This document shows positions 31,022 through 37,750 of a DNA stretch of 37,750 bases, one piece after another. Made by a program: the position numbers and the translations under genes. The notes under the pieces were generated by a model. The model was not told the DNA's origin, ran no database searches, and worked only from the letters and a program-made list of their open reading frames with translations. Source of the stretch: DATLYB01 sp964502525 (lineage in GTDB: Bacteria; Bacteroidota; Bacteroidia; Chitinophagales; CAIOSU01); assembly GCA_964502525.1 (NCBI GenBank), contig CAZCXH010000028.1, positions 1 through 37,750 of the forward strand, given 5' to 3'. Each line of letters begins with the position of its first letter. Within the stretch, counting starts at the first letter, position 1.

Positions 31022-33136
31022 TTAATTATCATCACGCTGTTTCGCTTGCAGTCGCTGACGCTGGCTCTCGTAACGGGTGATGTGAAGGTCATCAAAATAA
31101 ACCGGCACGGCTTCCGGGTTAAGCAGGTAAACAATCATTTCCCCGCCTGCCAGTTCGAAGGGTGCAAATATTTCCGCTTGTATCCTCTCCCACCCTGACG
31201 AATCTTTTCCGGCAATTTCAAATTCATTCCTGTAAAATAATTTCGCATCACTGGCTGAAACGACAATGCTGCCGGTATTTTGTTTTTTACATTTTCTCCA
31301 TGCACTCACCTTGAAGCTTTCACCGAATTCAACACCGGGAAACCTGATGGTCATGCCATAGGGCAATTGCGCATCCAACTTGATGGAATATACCCCTGAA
31401 CGGGCAAACTCACTGCTCTTTCTCGTTCCATATTCAAACAAGATGCTGTCATTGCTTCCAATAAAATACATTTCATCGGCAGTGGTACGCTCGGCATCGC
31501 AACTTACAGTCATTTTAATTTCTCTTTCACCAAGGCTGAAATGATTTTCTGATTTGCTTAATTTAAAAACAAAAATGTTGCGGTACTGACCGGCAAGATT
31601 CCCGCAGAACTGCTGCAAATAAGGCTTGTGGTAAAACGGCTCCATGCCATAAACAATCATATAATCAGCGCCCTTTGCAATGGATGATTCAATTCCTTCA
31701 ACGCTGCGATTATAAAGAATTCTTTCACCTCGATTGAAGCGCTCATCCTTATATTCCGTCCATCCCTTTCGGTTAAGGAGGTATAATGAAAAGTGGCTGG
31801 CATCAGGAATGAAAATGATAGTGTCGTTTTGGTTTACGCCCATTGCTGCAAGTTGCTGCTCAGCGGTGTACAGGTCCTGCCATTTTTTAAAATCATTCCA
31901 ATGACCTTCATAGCGTAAGTTCATGATTGTTTTTGCATGGTGCACATTGATGCCAAGGAAAACCAAAAACAGGATTTTGAAAACCAGCGAGCGGAAGATT
32001 TTTTGCTTGTGCCTTCTCAATAAATCAAAAGCGCATAGCACAGCCACTACCGGAAGGATGTACATATCAATTGTGTAATAGTCATGGTCGGCAAAAGTCC
32101 AGAATTGCAGTAGTACATAGGCAAAGACACCTACGAGTATCATCAGCAAGGTGCAAAGCAGCAGGCGGTCAACATTTCTGAAGTTGACAAGCACCGTTAA
32201 CAGGCATAGCACGATGAACCATCGTGCAGATACATGAAAATAATGCGGGAGCCATGTGAGACGTACGCTGTCCCACACCGCCCGGATACCGTCTTTATCT
32301 AAATCCCATATCGGAAAAATCGTGGTGGAAAAGTAGGTGCAGTCGTGAAGACGATTATAATGACGGGCGTATAGCAACCATGTGGTTGTGATGGTTATCA
32401 CCGTTGCAATGGGAATCAAATACCTTATGGGGCCTTTGAATAATTTTTCATTTAAACTGAAAGCGGTGATACCCGTCATTTCAATAATCAAGGCTCCTGC
32501 AATGGCAAAAAGGCTGAAGAGAGCTGTCACCTTCATTGCTGCCGCCACAAGAAGAAGGAAAAGTGAAAAACCAAATTGTTTGTAATCGCGGGTGATTTTG
32601 AAACGCATGAAATAACACCAGCCAGTGAGAGAAAACGCAAACGCGCTGCTATTGGTGAGGTAATTATTGCCGTAATAAACGAGCACGGGCGCGGTGAAGA
32701 AAAACAAACTGAGCGCAATAGCCCAAAAAGTGTCATTCAGCAAATCAAGCAGCAACCTGAAAAGAAAAAAAAGTCCGCTAAGAAAAATCAACGTGTTCAG
32801 CAGGCGGAAAATGAAATCATGATAGCCGAATATTTTGTAGAGTATTGCAACGGTGTAATAGAGCAAAGGCGCTTCGCTGGTGCTGCAATAGCCTGTAGTG
32901 CCGCCATCGGAAGTCAGATTATGAACCTGCGGATGAAAATAAATCATCCCGTGCTGGTAATAGTTGAGCGCCAGCGAAGCACAATCGCTTTGGCGCCATG
33001 TATGCACTGATTGTGGTTTCATTAAAAGAATTTCATGATAGCCATACCAATAGGCAGTTGCGCACAGCAAAAAAAGAAAGAGAACGGAGGCTGATGTATT
33101 TCGCAAGGAATTTTTATTCGCGGTGAATTTATACAT
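31022..33136 (-). CDS. GT-C family membrane glycosyltransferase (ArnT/PMT-like)
   Basis: This encodes 704 residues: about ten to twelve hydrophobic segments within residues 15-400, then a soluble C-terminal part. HTWRQSD (45-51) in the first extracytoplasmic loop is typical of bacterial GT39-type enzymes, where the acidic residue helps catalysis with a polyprenyl-phosphate sugar donor. YYGNNYLTNSSAFAF and the HDYYTIDMYILP segment are also usual. After about residue 530 the sequence turns beta-rich (SIKLDAQLPYGMTIRF, FDDLHITRYE), like a carbohydrate-binding jelly roll. It probably transfers a sugar to a lipid or protein on the periplasmic side. It is divergent from the beta-helix/cytochrome gene across a long hairpin. 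Confidence 0.8.
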   Translation of the reverse strand: MYKFTANKNSLRNTSASVLFLFLLCATAYWYGYHEILLMKPQSVHTWRQSDCASLALNYYQHGMIYFHPQVHNLTSDGGTTGYCSTSEAPLLYYTVAILYKIFGYHDFIFRLLNTLIFLSGLFFLFRLLLDLLNDTFWAIALSLFFFTAPVLVYYGNNYLTNSSAFAFSLTGWCYFMRFKITRDYKQFGFSLFLLLVAAAMKVTALFSLFAIAGALIIEMTGITAFSLNEKLFKGPIRYLIPIATVITITTTWLLYARHYNRLHDCTYFSTTIFPIWDLDKDGIRAVWDSVRLTWLPHYFHVSARWFIVLCLLTVLVNFRNVDRLLLCTLLMILVGVFAYVLLQFWTFADHDYYTIDMYILPVVAVLCAFDLLRRHKQKIFRSLVFKILFLVFLGINVHHAKTIMNLRYEGHWNDFKKWQDLYTAEQQLAAMGVNQNDTIIFIPDASHFSLYLLNRKGWTEYKDERFNRGERILYNRSVEGIESSIAKGADYMIVYGMEPFYHKPYLQQFCGNLAGQYRNIFVFKLSKSENHFSLGEREIKMTVSCDAERTTADEMYFIGSNDSILFEYGTRKSSEFARSGVYSIKLDAQLPYGMTIRFPGVEFGESFKVSAWRKCKKQNTGSIVVSASDAKLFYRNEFEIAGKDSSGWERIQAEIFAPFELAGGEMIVYLLNPEAVPVYFDDLHITRYESQRQRLQAKQRDDN

Positions 33137-33167
33137 TTATACTTAACACGGGATAAATTCCGACAAT

Positions 33168-33249
33168 AAGCAGTTTACATGTTTACACATTTACGGTTTA
33201 CAGTTTTACCTAGCAGTAAACCGTAAATGTGTAAACATGTAAACTGCTT
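33168..33249. repeat. 34-bp perfect inverted repeat in a divergent gap
   Basis: Positions 33168-33201 are the exact reverse complement of 33216-33249, with a 14-base loop that includes CTAG. The arms are built from words such as GTTTACATG, ACACATTTACGG and TTTAC. Similar GGTTTACAG/CGTAAACTG words occur in the gap before cysS at 13774-13817. It lies upstream of both flanking genes, so it is not the 3' end of either. Confidence 0.9.
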
Positions 33250-33426
33250 TAAAAATGTACGTTTTTATCCCGTTCCCGGTATAGATGCATCGCCAGCCGT
33301 AACGCTCCTCGGCATCTGTCTGCCTGCAAGGTCGCTGAATCGGGTGCAAAATATTTATTACCTTGCACCTTGCATCCTGCTTTCATCCCTTCATTTTTTT
33401 TCATTCAAATAAATGGAGATAAATCT

Positions 33427-34932
33427 ATGAAATTTTTCATGAAATTTCTGGGTGCCGCCATGCTGTTTGGCGCTGGTATTTGGGCGGGTAAAATGTGGTT
33501 TGAGAGAACGCAGGGAAGTGATGCCCCGCTGCCCGCGCCTGCGCACAACAGGCAATTTTCAGGATCGGAGCAGGATACCTTTGGCGCGATGAGCGCTGCC
33601 AATCGGCAATATGGGGCGGTTCATGAAGTGAAAGACGGAGGCTCCATCCAAAATGCGGTGGGCAAAGCGCAGCCGGGTGATTTGATTCGCGTTTACCCAG
33701 GCACCTACAAAGAAACCGTTTACATTGACAAAGACAACATCAGCATGCAGGGCATCATTATCAGCGGCAAATGGCCCACTCTCGATGGCGGGAAAAGCCT
33801 CAATGACGCCTTCCTTTATTCGGGCAGTGGCATGCTGATTGAGAATTTCAAAATCATGAACTACAAAGGCAACGGCATCATGGGGCAGGCAGGCAACAAC
33901 TTTGTGATTCGCAACAACTGGATTCTCGATGCGGGCGTATATGGCATTTTTCCTGAATTTGGGAAAAACGGAATCATTGAGCATAACCTGTTGAGCGGCA
34001 TCGAAGATGCGGCAATTTACGTGGGCATGTGCGACAACGTGGACGTGCGGCACAACTATGTGACCGGAAACGTTGCCGGCATTGAAATAGAGAACTCGCG
34101 CCACTGCATGGTGGAATATAACTATACAACCGACAACACGGGGGGCATTCTCGTTTTTATCACTCCGGGATTGCCTATCAAGACATGCCACGATGTGATT
34201 GTCCGCAATAACTATGTGGTGAATAACAACCATGCGAATTTCGGCAAGCAAGGCTCCATCGTGGCGATGGTGCCGCGCGGCACCGGCATTATCGTGATGG
34301 CCGCTGACGATGTGGTGATTGAAAACAACATCATCACCAGCAATAACAACACCGGCATCGCCATCACTGACCTGAGTTTTGTCGCTCAGGTATCCAATGA
34401 CACTGCATCAGAGCCGAATCCCGACCGCATCGTGATTCTTGATAATATTATGATTGACAACGGCAACGACCCCGTTGAAGACCTGAAGAAGCTGATGATA
34501 ACGCAGTTGTCGTCAAAAGGTCCGGATATTCTCGCCATCGGAGGCGGCACGGGCGGTTGCATCCGCAGCAGGGAAAGTTACCGCACCTATGGAATTGACG
34601 GGTATGCTCAATGCGCAATGACTGACACGCGCGCGGTTAAATCGTTTCTGCTGAAAGAACCCGTGTCGCCAAGAGATATCACAAAAGAAGAAAAAGGGAA
34701 ACTTGCATATTATGGTGTGTGCTCCGGATGCCATGCCTATAATGTCCGCTTAATCGGTCCGCCCGTGAACGCGCTGCAGGCGATGTACAAAGACAATCCG
34801 CGCGGCATCGCGGAATATATTGCCGCTCCCGTTCACAAGCGCGAAGACTACCCGGAGATGCCGCCTCAAAACTATCTCTCCGAAGATACAAGGATAGCGG
34901 TGGCGGAATACCTGCTCACGCTGACACAATGA
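33427..34932 (+). CDS. Membrane-anchored beta-helix protein fused to cytochrome c
   Basis: This encodes 501 residues. The ATG is chosen because MKFFMKFLGAAMLFGAGIW gives an N-terminal membrane anchor; an in-frame ATG at 33370 lies in less likely DNA. Residues about 60-345 form a right-handed beta-helix closely like the TIGR03805 family (GSIQNAVGKAQPGDLIRVYPG, IEDAAIYVGMCDNVDVRHNY, VAGIEIENSRHC, GTGIIVMAADDVVIENN). Residues about 417-501 are a class I cytochrome c: heme-binding CSGCH at 432-436 and a likely axial Met in YPEMPP (M478). TIGR03805 proteins often pair with a separate diheme cytochrome (TIGR03806); none is nearby, and here a monoheme domain is fused on. An extracytoplasmic electron-transfer role is inferred. 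It is upstream of the reductase operon, in the same direction. Confidence 0.88.
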   Translation: MKFFMKFLGAAMLFGAGIWAGKMWFERTQGSDAPLPAPAHNRQFSGSEQDTFGAMSAANRQYGAVHEVKDGGSIQNAVGKAQPGDLIRVYPGTYKETVYIDKDNISMQGIIISGKWPTLDGGKSLNDAFLYSGSGMLIENFKIMNYKGNGIMGQAGNNFVIRNNWILDAGVYGIFPEFGKNGIIEHNLLSGIEDAAIYVGMCDNVDVRHNYVTGNVAGIEIENSRHCMVEYNYTTDNTGGILVFITPGLPIKTCHDVIVRNNYVVNNNHANFGKQGSIVAMVPRGTGIIVMAADDVVIENNIITSNNNTGIAITDLSFVAQVSNDTASEPNPDRIVILDNIMIDNGNDPVEDLKKLMITQLSSKGPDILAIGGGTGGCIRSRESYRTYGIDGYAQCAMTDTRAVKSFLLKEPVSPRDITKEEKGKLAYYGVCSGCHAYNVRLIGPPVNALQAMYKDNPRGIAEYIAAPVHKREDYPEMPPQNYLSEDTRIAVAEYLLTLTQ

Positions 34933-35086
34933 ATCAGGAATAATTTCCGCGTATTACCATCATGTATTTGCCGGAGGCGTAATGCCTTTTGCTTCAAAGC
35001 AAGGAAGAATTGCAGGCTGTATCTTAAGGTTTTATCGTTATTTATAGGAGATTCATTGTCCTCAGCACCGGCAATGAAGTGTTAAA

Positions 35087-35100
35087 ATTGTTTAAACAAT
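35087..35100. promoter_or_regulatory. Palindrome ATTGTTTAAACAAT
   Basis: This is a 14-base perfect palindrome 97 bases upstream of the reductase gene. Its TTGT...ACAA form resembles Crp/Fnr-type operators, so it may bind such a regulator. TTCATTG/CAATGAA arms at 35052-35078 flank it upstream. Confidence 0.45.
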
Positions 35101-35169
35101 AAAGCTCCCATCATTTTTTACCCCATCTTCGTTCATGCCGGCTTGAACTTTTACCGGAGAAAAAGCATT

Positions 35170-35187
35170 AAATGTTTGTAAACATTT
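35170..35187. promoter_or_regulatory. Inverted repeat AAATGTTT-GT-AAACATTT
   Basis: Perfect 8-base arms with a 2-base centre stand 10 bases before the reductase start codon, where a bound protein would block transcription or translation initiation. It shares the GTTT/AAAC core with the palindrome at 35087-35100. Confidence 0.45.
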
Positions 35188-35197
35188 TGAAACAAGC

Positions 35198-35869
35198 ATG
35201 GAAAAGCAAGTAGTTAAAATCAAATCAATCGTCAAGGTTACGCATGATGTAGTACAGATTGTAACCGAAAAACCCAGCCAATTAAAATTTACTCCCGGAC
35301 AAGCCACCGAAGTCTTTATCAATAAAGAAGGCTGGCTGAATGCGGGAAGACCGTTCACTTTCACCAGCCTGCCTGACGATGACCATGTTCAGTTCACCAT
35401 TAAAACGTATCCTGAACGCAAAGGTGTTACCAACGAATTGCTTTCGCTGAAAAAGAATGATGAATTAATCCTGAATGACATATTCGGAACTATCGCTTAC
35501 AAAGGAAAGGGCGTGTTTATTGCCGGAGGCGCAGGAGTAACGCCTTTCATTTCTATCTTCAGGGAGCTTCAGTCAAAAGGCGAAACGGGCGGCAACAAAC
35601 TCATTTTCGCCAACAAAACAAAAGGAGACATTATTCTGCGGCAGGAGTTTGAAAAGCTGCTTGGGAAAAATTTCATCAATATTTTGTCAGGCGAAAAAGC
35701 GGATGGATATGCGCATGGGTTTATTACAAAAGATTTTCTGAAGGCGCATATCCATGATTTCAGCGGGAAATTTTACCTGTGCGGACCTCCGCCCATGATG
35801 GATGCGGTTGAAAAGCTATTGGCTGACTTGCGGGTGGATGAGCGCTCAATCATCAAAGAAATATTTTAA
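35198..35869 (+). CDS. FAD/NAD(P)-binding ferredoxin reductase-like oxidoreductase
   Basis: This 223-residue protein is a two-domain flavin reductase. RPFTFTS (51-57) is the FAD-binding motif, and GVTNELLSL binds the pyrophosphate. GGAGVTPFISIF (110-121) starts the NAD(P) domain, and CGPPPMM (195-201) is the usual end of that domain. There is no [2Fe-2S] domain, so electrons pass to a separate partner. It opens a run of six same-strand genes; the next gene starts 2 bases after its stop. As a hemerythrin-domain gene is in the same run, it may reduce a nitric-oxide- or oxygen-linked acceptor (inference). The paired palindromes upstream suggest regulated expression. Confidence 0.88.
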   Translation: MEKQVVKIKSIVKVTHDVVQIVTEKPSQLKFTPGQATEVFINKEGWLNAGRPFTFTSLPDDDHVQFTIKTYPERKGVTNELLSLKKNDELILNDIFGTIAYKGKGVFIAGGAGVTPFISIFRELQSKGETGGNKLIFANKTKGDIILRQEFEKLLGKNFINILSGEKADGYAHGFITKDFLKAHIHDFSGKFYLCGPPPMMDAVEKLLADLRVDERSIIKEIF

Positions 35870-35871
35870 TC

Positions 35872-36078
35872 ATGGAAACCGAAAGAGAACTGAACGACAA
35901 AATCCTGAAAGTAACCATGACGATTCTGGAAAACTACCCTGAACTGTCAGAGCGTTTGGGAGAAATGCCGGTTACGATTCCCAATGACAGCAATCCTGAG
36001 ATAAATGGCGAAGTTTTGCGGGCATATTACGAATCGCTGGTTGCATTGATGGAAAATTATGCGCACGAACACGCTTAA
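35872..36078 (+). CDS. Small acidic protein of unknown function
   Basis: This 68-residue protein is predicted to be mostly helical (ELNDKILKVTMTILENYPELSERL; EVLRAYYESLVALMENYAHEHA), with a short loop MPVTIPNDSNPEI between the two helices. There is no signal peptide, Cys or recognised domain. It starts 2 bases after the reductase stop, so it is probably co-translated with it and may be an accessory subunit. I do not recognise the family. Confidence 0.75.
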   Translation: METERELNDKILKVTMTILENYPELSERLGEMPVTIPNDSNPEINGEVLRAYYESLVALMENYAHEHA

Positions 36079-36103
36079 AACATAAAAATGAAAATTCAAT
36101 GCC

Positions 36104-36541
36104 ATGATTAAACAATTTGAAAAGTTAAGTACGCAGGAGCAGGAGTTATTGATGCAGGCGCCTGCTTTGATTTCGGTACTCGCCTCGTGTTCATTGAACG
36201 AAATAGACCCCGCACGCAAGGCGGCAGCGGTGAAGCTGGCACATCTGAGAACTTATCAGGCTTTTCCCGAACTACTGCCCTACTTTGCCGAAGTGGAAAA
36301 ACGGTTTAACGAACAATTTGAAGACGCGGCAAGGAAATACACCCCCTTCGATGAGTCCCAGCGCAACGCGCTGAAAAAAGAGTTGGACAAAGTGAATGCG
36401 GTCATTGGCAAGCTGGATGAAAAATACGCAAGCACGTTGTATAAAAGCCTTGATAAATATGCAAAGTTCGTTGCGAAGGCGACTCACAGTGTTTTTGAAG
36501 ATTTTGTTTTCCCCATCCCCGTCAGGGGATTAACCGATTAA
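36104..36541 (+). CDS. Conserved helical protein of unknown function
   Basis: This encodes 145 residues, predicted all-helical and cytosolic, rich in Lys, Glu and Ala (LSTQEQELLMQAPALISVLAS, FDESQRNALKKELDKVNAVIGKL). It starts 25 bases after the small protein gene and ends 11 bases before the DUF488 gene, which supports one transcript. No catalytic or metal-binding motif is visible; the single Cys (C29) is isolated. I do not recognise the family. Confidence 0.75.
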   Translation: MIKQFEKLSTQEQELLMQAPALISVLASCSLNEIDPARKAAAVKLAHLRTYQAFPELLPYFAEVEKRFNEQFEDAARKYTPFDESQRNALKKELDKVNAVIGKLDEKYASTLYKSLDKYAKFVAKATHSVFEDFVFPIPVRGLTD

Positions 36542-36552
36542 CTTTATACAAA

Positions 36553-36891
36553 ATGAAAATCAAAAGAGTATATGACAAGCCGGAAAAGGAAGATGGCTTT
36601 CGCGTTTTGGTTGACAGGCTCTGGCCCCGCGGAATGACCAAAGAAAAGGCTAAAGTTGATTTATGGCTGAAAGATATTGCGCCCAGCACCGAACTGCGGA
36701 AGTGGTTTGACCATGACCCCGATAAATGGAAAGAGTTTATAAAACGCTATCAGCAGGAACTGAAGGGCAGCAAAGAGGCGGTGGGGCAACTGAAAGAAAA
36801 GATGAAAGCCGGAACAGTAACATTGCTTTACGCGGCAAGAGATACAGAGCACAATGAAGCGCAGGTGCTTAAAGAATGGATGAGCAAATAG
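36553..36891 (+). CDS. DUF488 family protein
   Basis: This 112-residue protein has the family signature KRVYDKPEKEDGFRVLVDRLWPRG (residues 4-27, abbreviated) and LLYAARDTEHNEAQVL (95-110). DUF488 (YeaO-like) proteins are small, cytosolic and of unknown activity; they are found in gene clusters linked with redox and stress functions. Here it lies between an unknown helical protein gene and an AhpD-like gene in the same direction, 34 bases before the latter. Confidence 0.9.
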   Translation: MKIKRVYDKPEKEDGFRVLVDRLWPRGMTKEKAKVDLWLKDIAPSTELRKWFDHDPDKWKEFIKRYQQELKGSKEAVGQLKEKMKAGTVTLLYAARDTEHNEAQVLKEWMSK

Positions 36892-36925
36892 CTTTATGAA
36901 TCAAAAAACAAACTGAATAACCAGC

Positions 36926-37276
36926 ATGGAACACAACCACCTCTACCCTGAAGCCACCCGCGAACTTTCCGAAAAAAGAGCCGCTCTCGCTCCCGAAATT
37001 ACGGAGTCGTTCCGCAATTTCAGCAGGACGGTTTTCAAGGAAGGCGCGCTCTCCGAAAAAACAAAACAGCTTATTGCCGTTGCGGCAGCGCACGTAACAC
37101 AATGTCCCTATTGCATCCGCGGACATACAAAACAGGCGCTCCGGAAAGGCGCCACCAAACAGGAAATCATGGAAGCGATTTGGGTGGCTTCCGAAATGCG
37201 GGCGGGAGCCGCTTATGCTCATGCCGCACTGGCAATTGACGAAATGGAGAGCGCTGCTCAGACAAACAATAAGTGA
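36926..37276 (+). CDS. Carboxymuconolactone decarboxylase / AhpD-like protein
   Basis: This 116-residue protein has the AhpD-type redox motif CPYCIRGH (C60, C63, H67), preceded by the conserved helix KTKQLIAVAAAHVTQ and followed by ALRKGATKQEIMEAIWVA. Members of this small-protein branch act as peroxidase-linked thiol reductants or have unassigned redox roles; a true carboxymuconolactone decarboxylase would usually lack the CxxC. Its stop TGA overlaps an alternative GTG start of the hemerythrin gene. The function is probably thiol-based detoxification. Confidence 0.9.
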   Translation: MEHNHLYPEATRELSEKRAALAPEITESFRNFSRTVFKEGALSEKTKQLIAVAAAHVTQCPYCIRGHTKQALRKGATKQEIMEAIWVASEMRAGAAYAHAALAIDEMESAAQTNNK

Positions 37277-37281
37277 AACAA

Positions 37282-37713
37282 ATGAAAACGAAACCGATTA
37301 AACGGCACGCATCGTTGCAGCCGCTGAGCCGCGAGCATCATCATGCGCTCCTGCTTTGCTGGAAAATAAGAAATGGCTTATCAAAAGGGATAACGCCCGA
37401 AAGGATTAGAAATTATACGTCATGGTTTTCAAAAACGCAGTTGCTGCCGCATTTTGAGATGGAGGAACGCCTGCTCTTTCCGGTGCTCGGCAGGCAGCAT
37501 GAGGGAATTGAAAGGGCGCTTCAGGAACATCAAACGATAAAGGATTTATTGGAAAGTAAACAATGCAATGCGGAATTGCTGCAGCAGCTTGCCGACAAAC
37601 TGGAAACACATATCCGTTTTGAAGAGCGTATTTTGTTCAATGAAATCCAGCAGGCGGCATCTGAGGAAGATTTGGAATTATACCGAAACAACTCAGGTTT
37701 TCGAACAATTTGA
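37282..37713 (+). CDS. Hemerythrin domain-containing protein
   Basis: This encodes 143 residues with a four-helix bundle for a diiron site. Likely iron ligands are H19 or H20 (SREHHHALL), H57 and E61 (PHFEMEER), H83 (EHQTI), and H110 and E114 (ETHIRFEER). Such proteins bind or sense oxygen or nitric oxide, or repair iron-sulfur clusters. The ATG is used; a GTG 9 bases earlier overlaps the upstream stop and would add three residues. The last about ten residues (YRNNSGFRTI) and the stop codon are encoded by the dispersed repeat starting at 37680, so the natural C-terminus may have been altered by an insertion. Confidence 0.87.
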   Translation: MKTKPIKRHASLQPLSREHHHALLLCWKIRNGLSKGITPERIRNYTSWFSKTQLLPHFEMEERLLFPVLGRQHEGIERALQEHQTIKDLLESKQCNAELLQQLADKLETHIRFEERILFNEIQQAASEEDLELYRNNSGFRTI

Positions 37714-37750
37714 ACTGTGGAATGTTCGGTATTAACCAAGAGTATGTCTC
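37680..37750. repeat. Two-hairpin dispersed repeat, copy 2 (cut by window end)
   Basis: ATACCGAA (37680-37687) pairs with TTCGGTAT (37725-37732) as in copy 1 at 159-210, and the loop holds the same TCAGGTTTTCGA word. The match continues to the window end (AGTATGTCTC against AGTACGTCTC). The copy runs into the hemerythrin reading frame and provides its stop codon. Confidence 0.75.

Overview
The window reads as chromosomal DNA from a member of the Bacteroidota, probably a gliding or environmental lineage near Chitinophagales/Saprospirales (this placement is inference). Five long secreted proteins end in type IX secretion (T9SS) sorting domains: four type A and one type B, gliding-motility-associated. 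Several promoters match the Bacteroidota -7 element TAnnTTTG. The housekeeping genes (rsmA, cysS, pdxA, an M17 leucyl aminopeptidase, a thiolase) look intact. No rRNA, tRNA or CRISPR array was seen.

Layout. 1-272: dispersed hairpin repeats. 273-3191 (-): Ycf48/BNR-repeat T9SS protein. 3215-4140: a repeat unit carrying a DUF559 (Vsr-fold) endonuclease gene between 33-bp inverted repeats, followed by a shorter copy that has lost the gene. 4405-9990 (+): 1861-residue T9SS protein with 38 Cys-rich Dictyostelium-type repeats, then dockerin-like, cohesin-like and sorting domains. 10037-10207: further copies of both repeat families. 10295-12795 (-): pdxA and a leucyl aminopeptidase, coupled by TGATG. 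12839-16383 (+): rsmA, cysS and a lipoprotein M28 peptidase/glutaminyl cyclase. 16390-21939 (-): giant T9SS type B adhesin-like protein with a Gly-rich insert and SprB-like repeats. 22301-23815 (+): beta-helix T9SS protein. 24191-26177 (+): AT-rich restriction-modification island, a DNA methyltransferase fused to a degenerate staphylococcal-nuclease-like domain plus an MjaI-like endonuclease. 26317-29192 (+): beta-helix T9SS protein overlapping a stand-alone E2-type acyltransferase. 29336-30511 (+): thiolase. 30638-30958 (+): SMR exporter. 31022-33136 (-): GT-C membrane glycosyltransferase. 33427-34932 (+): membrane-anchored beta-helix/cytochrome c fusion. 35198-37713 (+): a tight six-gene run (FAD/NAD reductase, two unknowns, DUF488, AhpD-like, hemerythrin) with palindromic sites upstream.

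How the genes relate. The large exported proteins are probably surface adhesion or matrix components delivered by a T9SS encoded elsewhere. The last six genes look like one redox or nitrosative-stress operon (inference). The items most worth following are the DUF559 inverted-repeat unit with its deletion derivative, the methyltransferase/SNase-like fusion, the beta-helix/cytochrome c fusion, and the in-frame invasion of rsmA and of the M28 gene by palindromic repeats.
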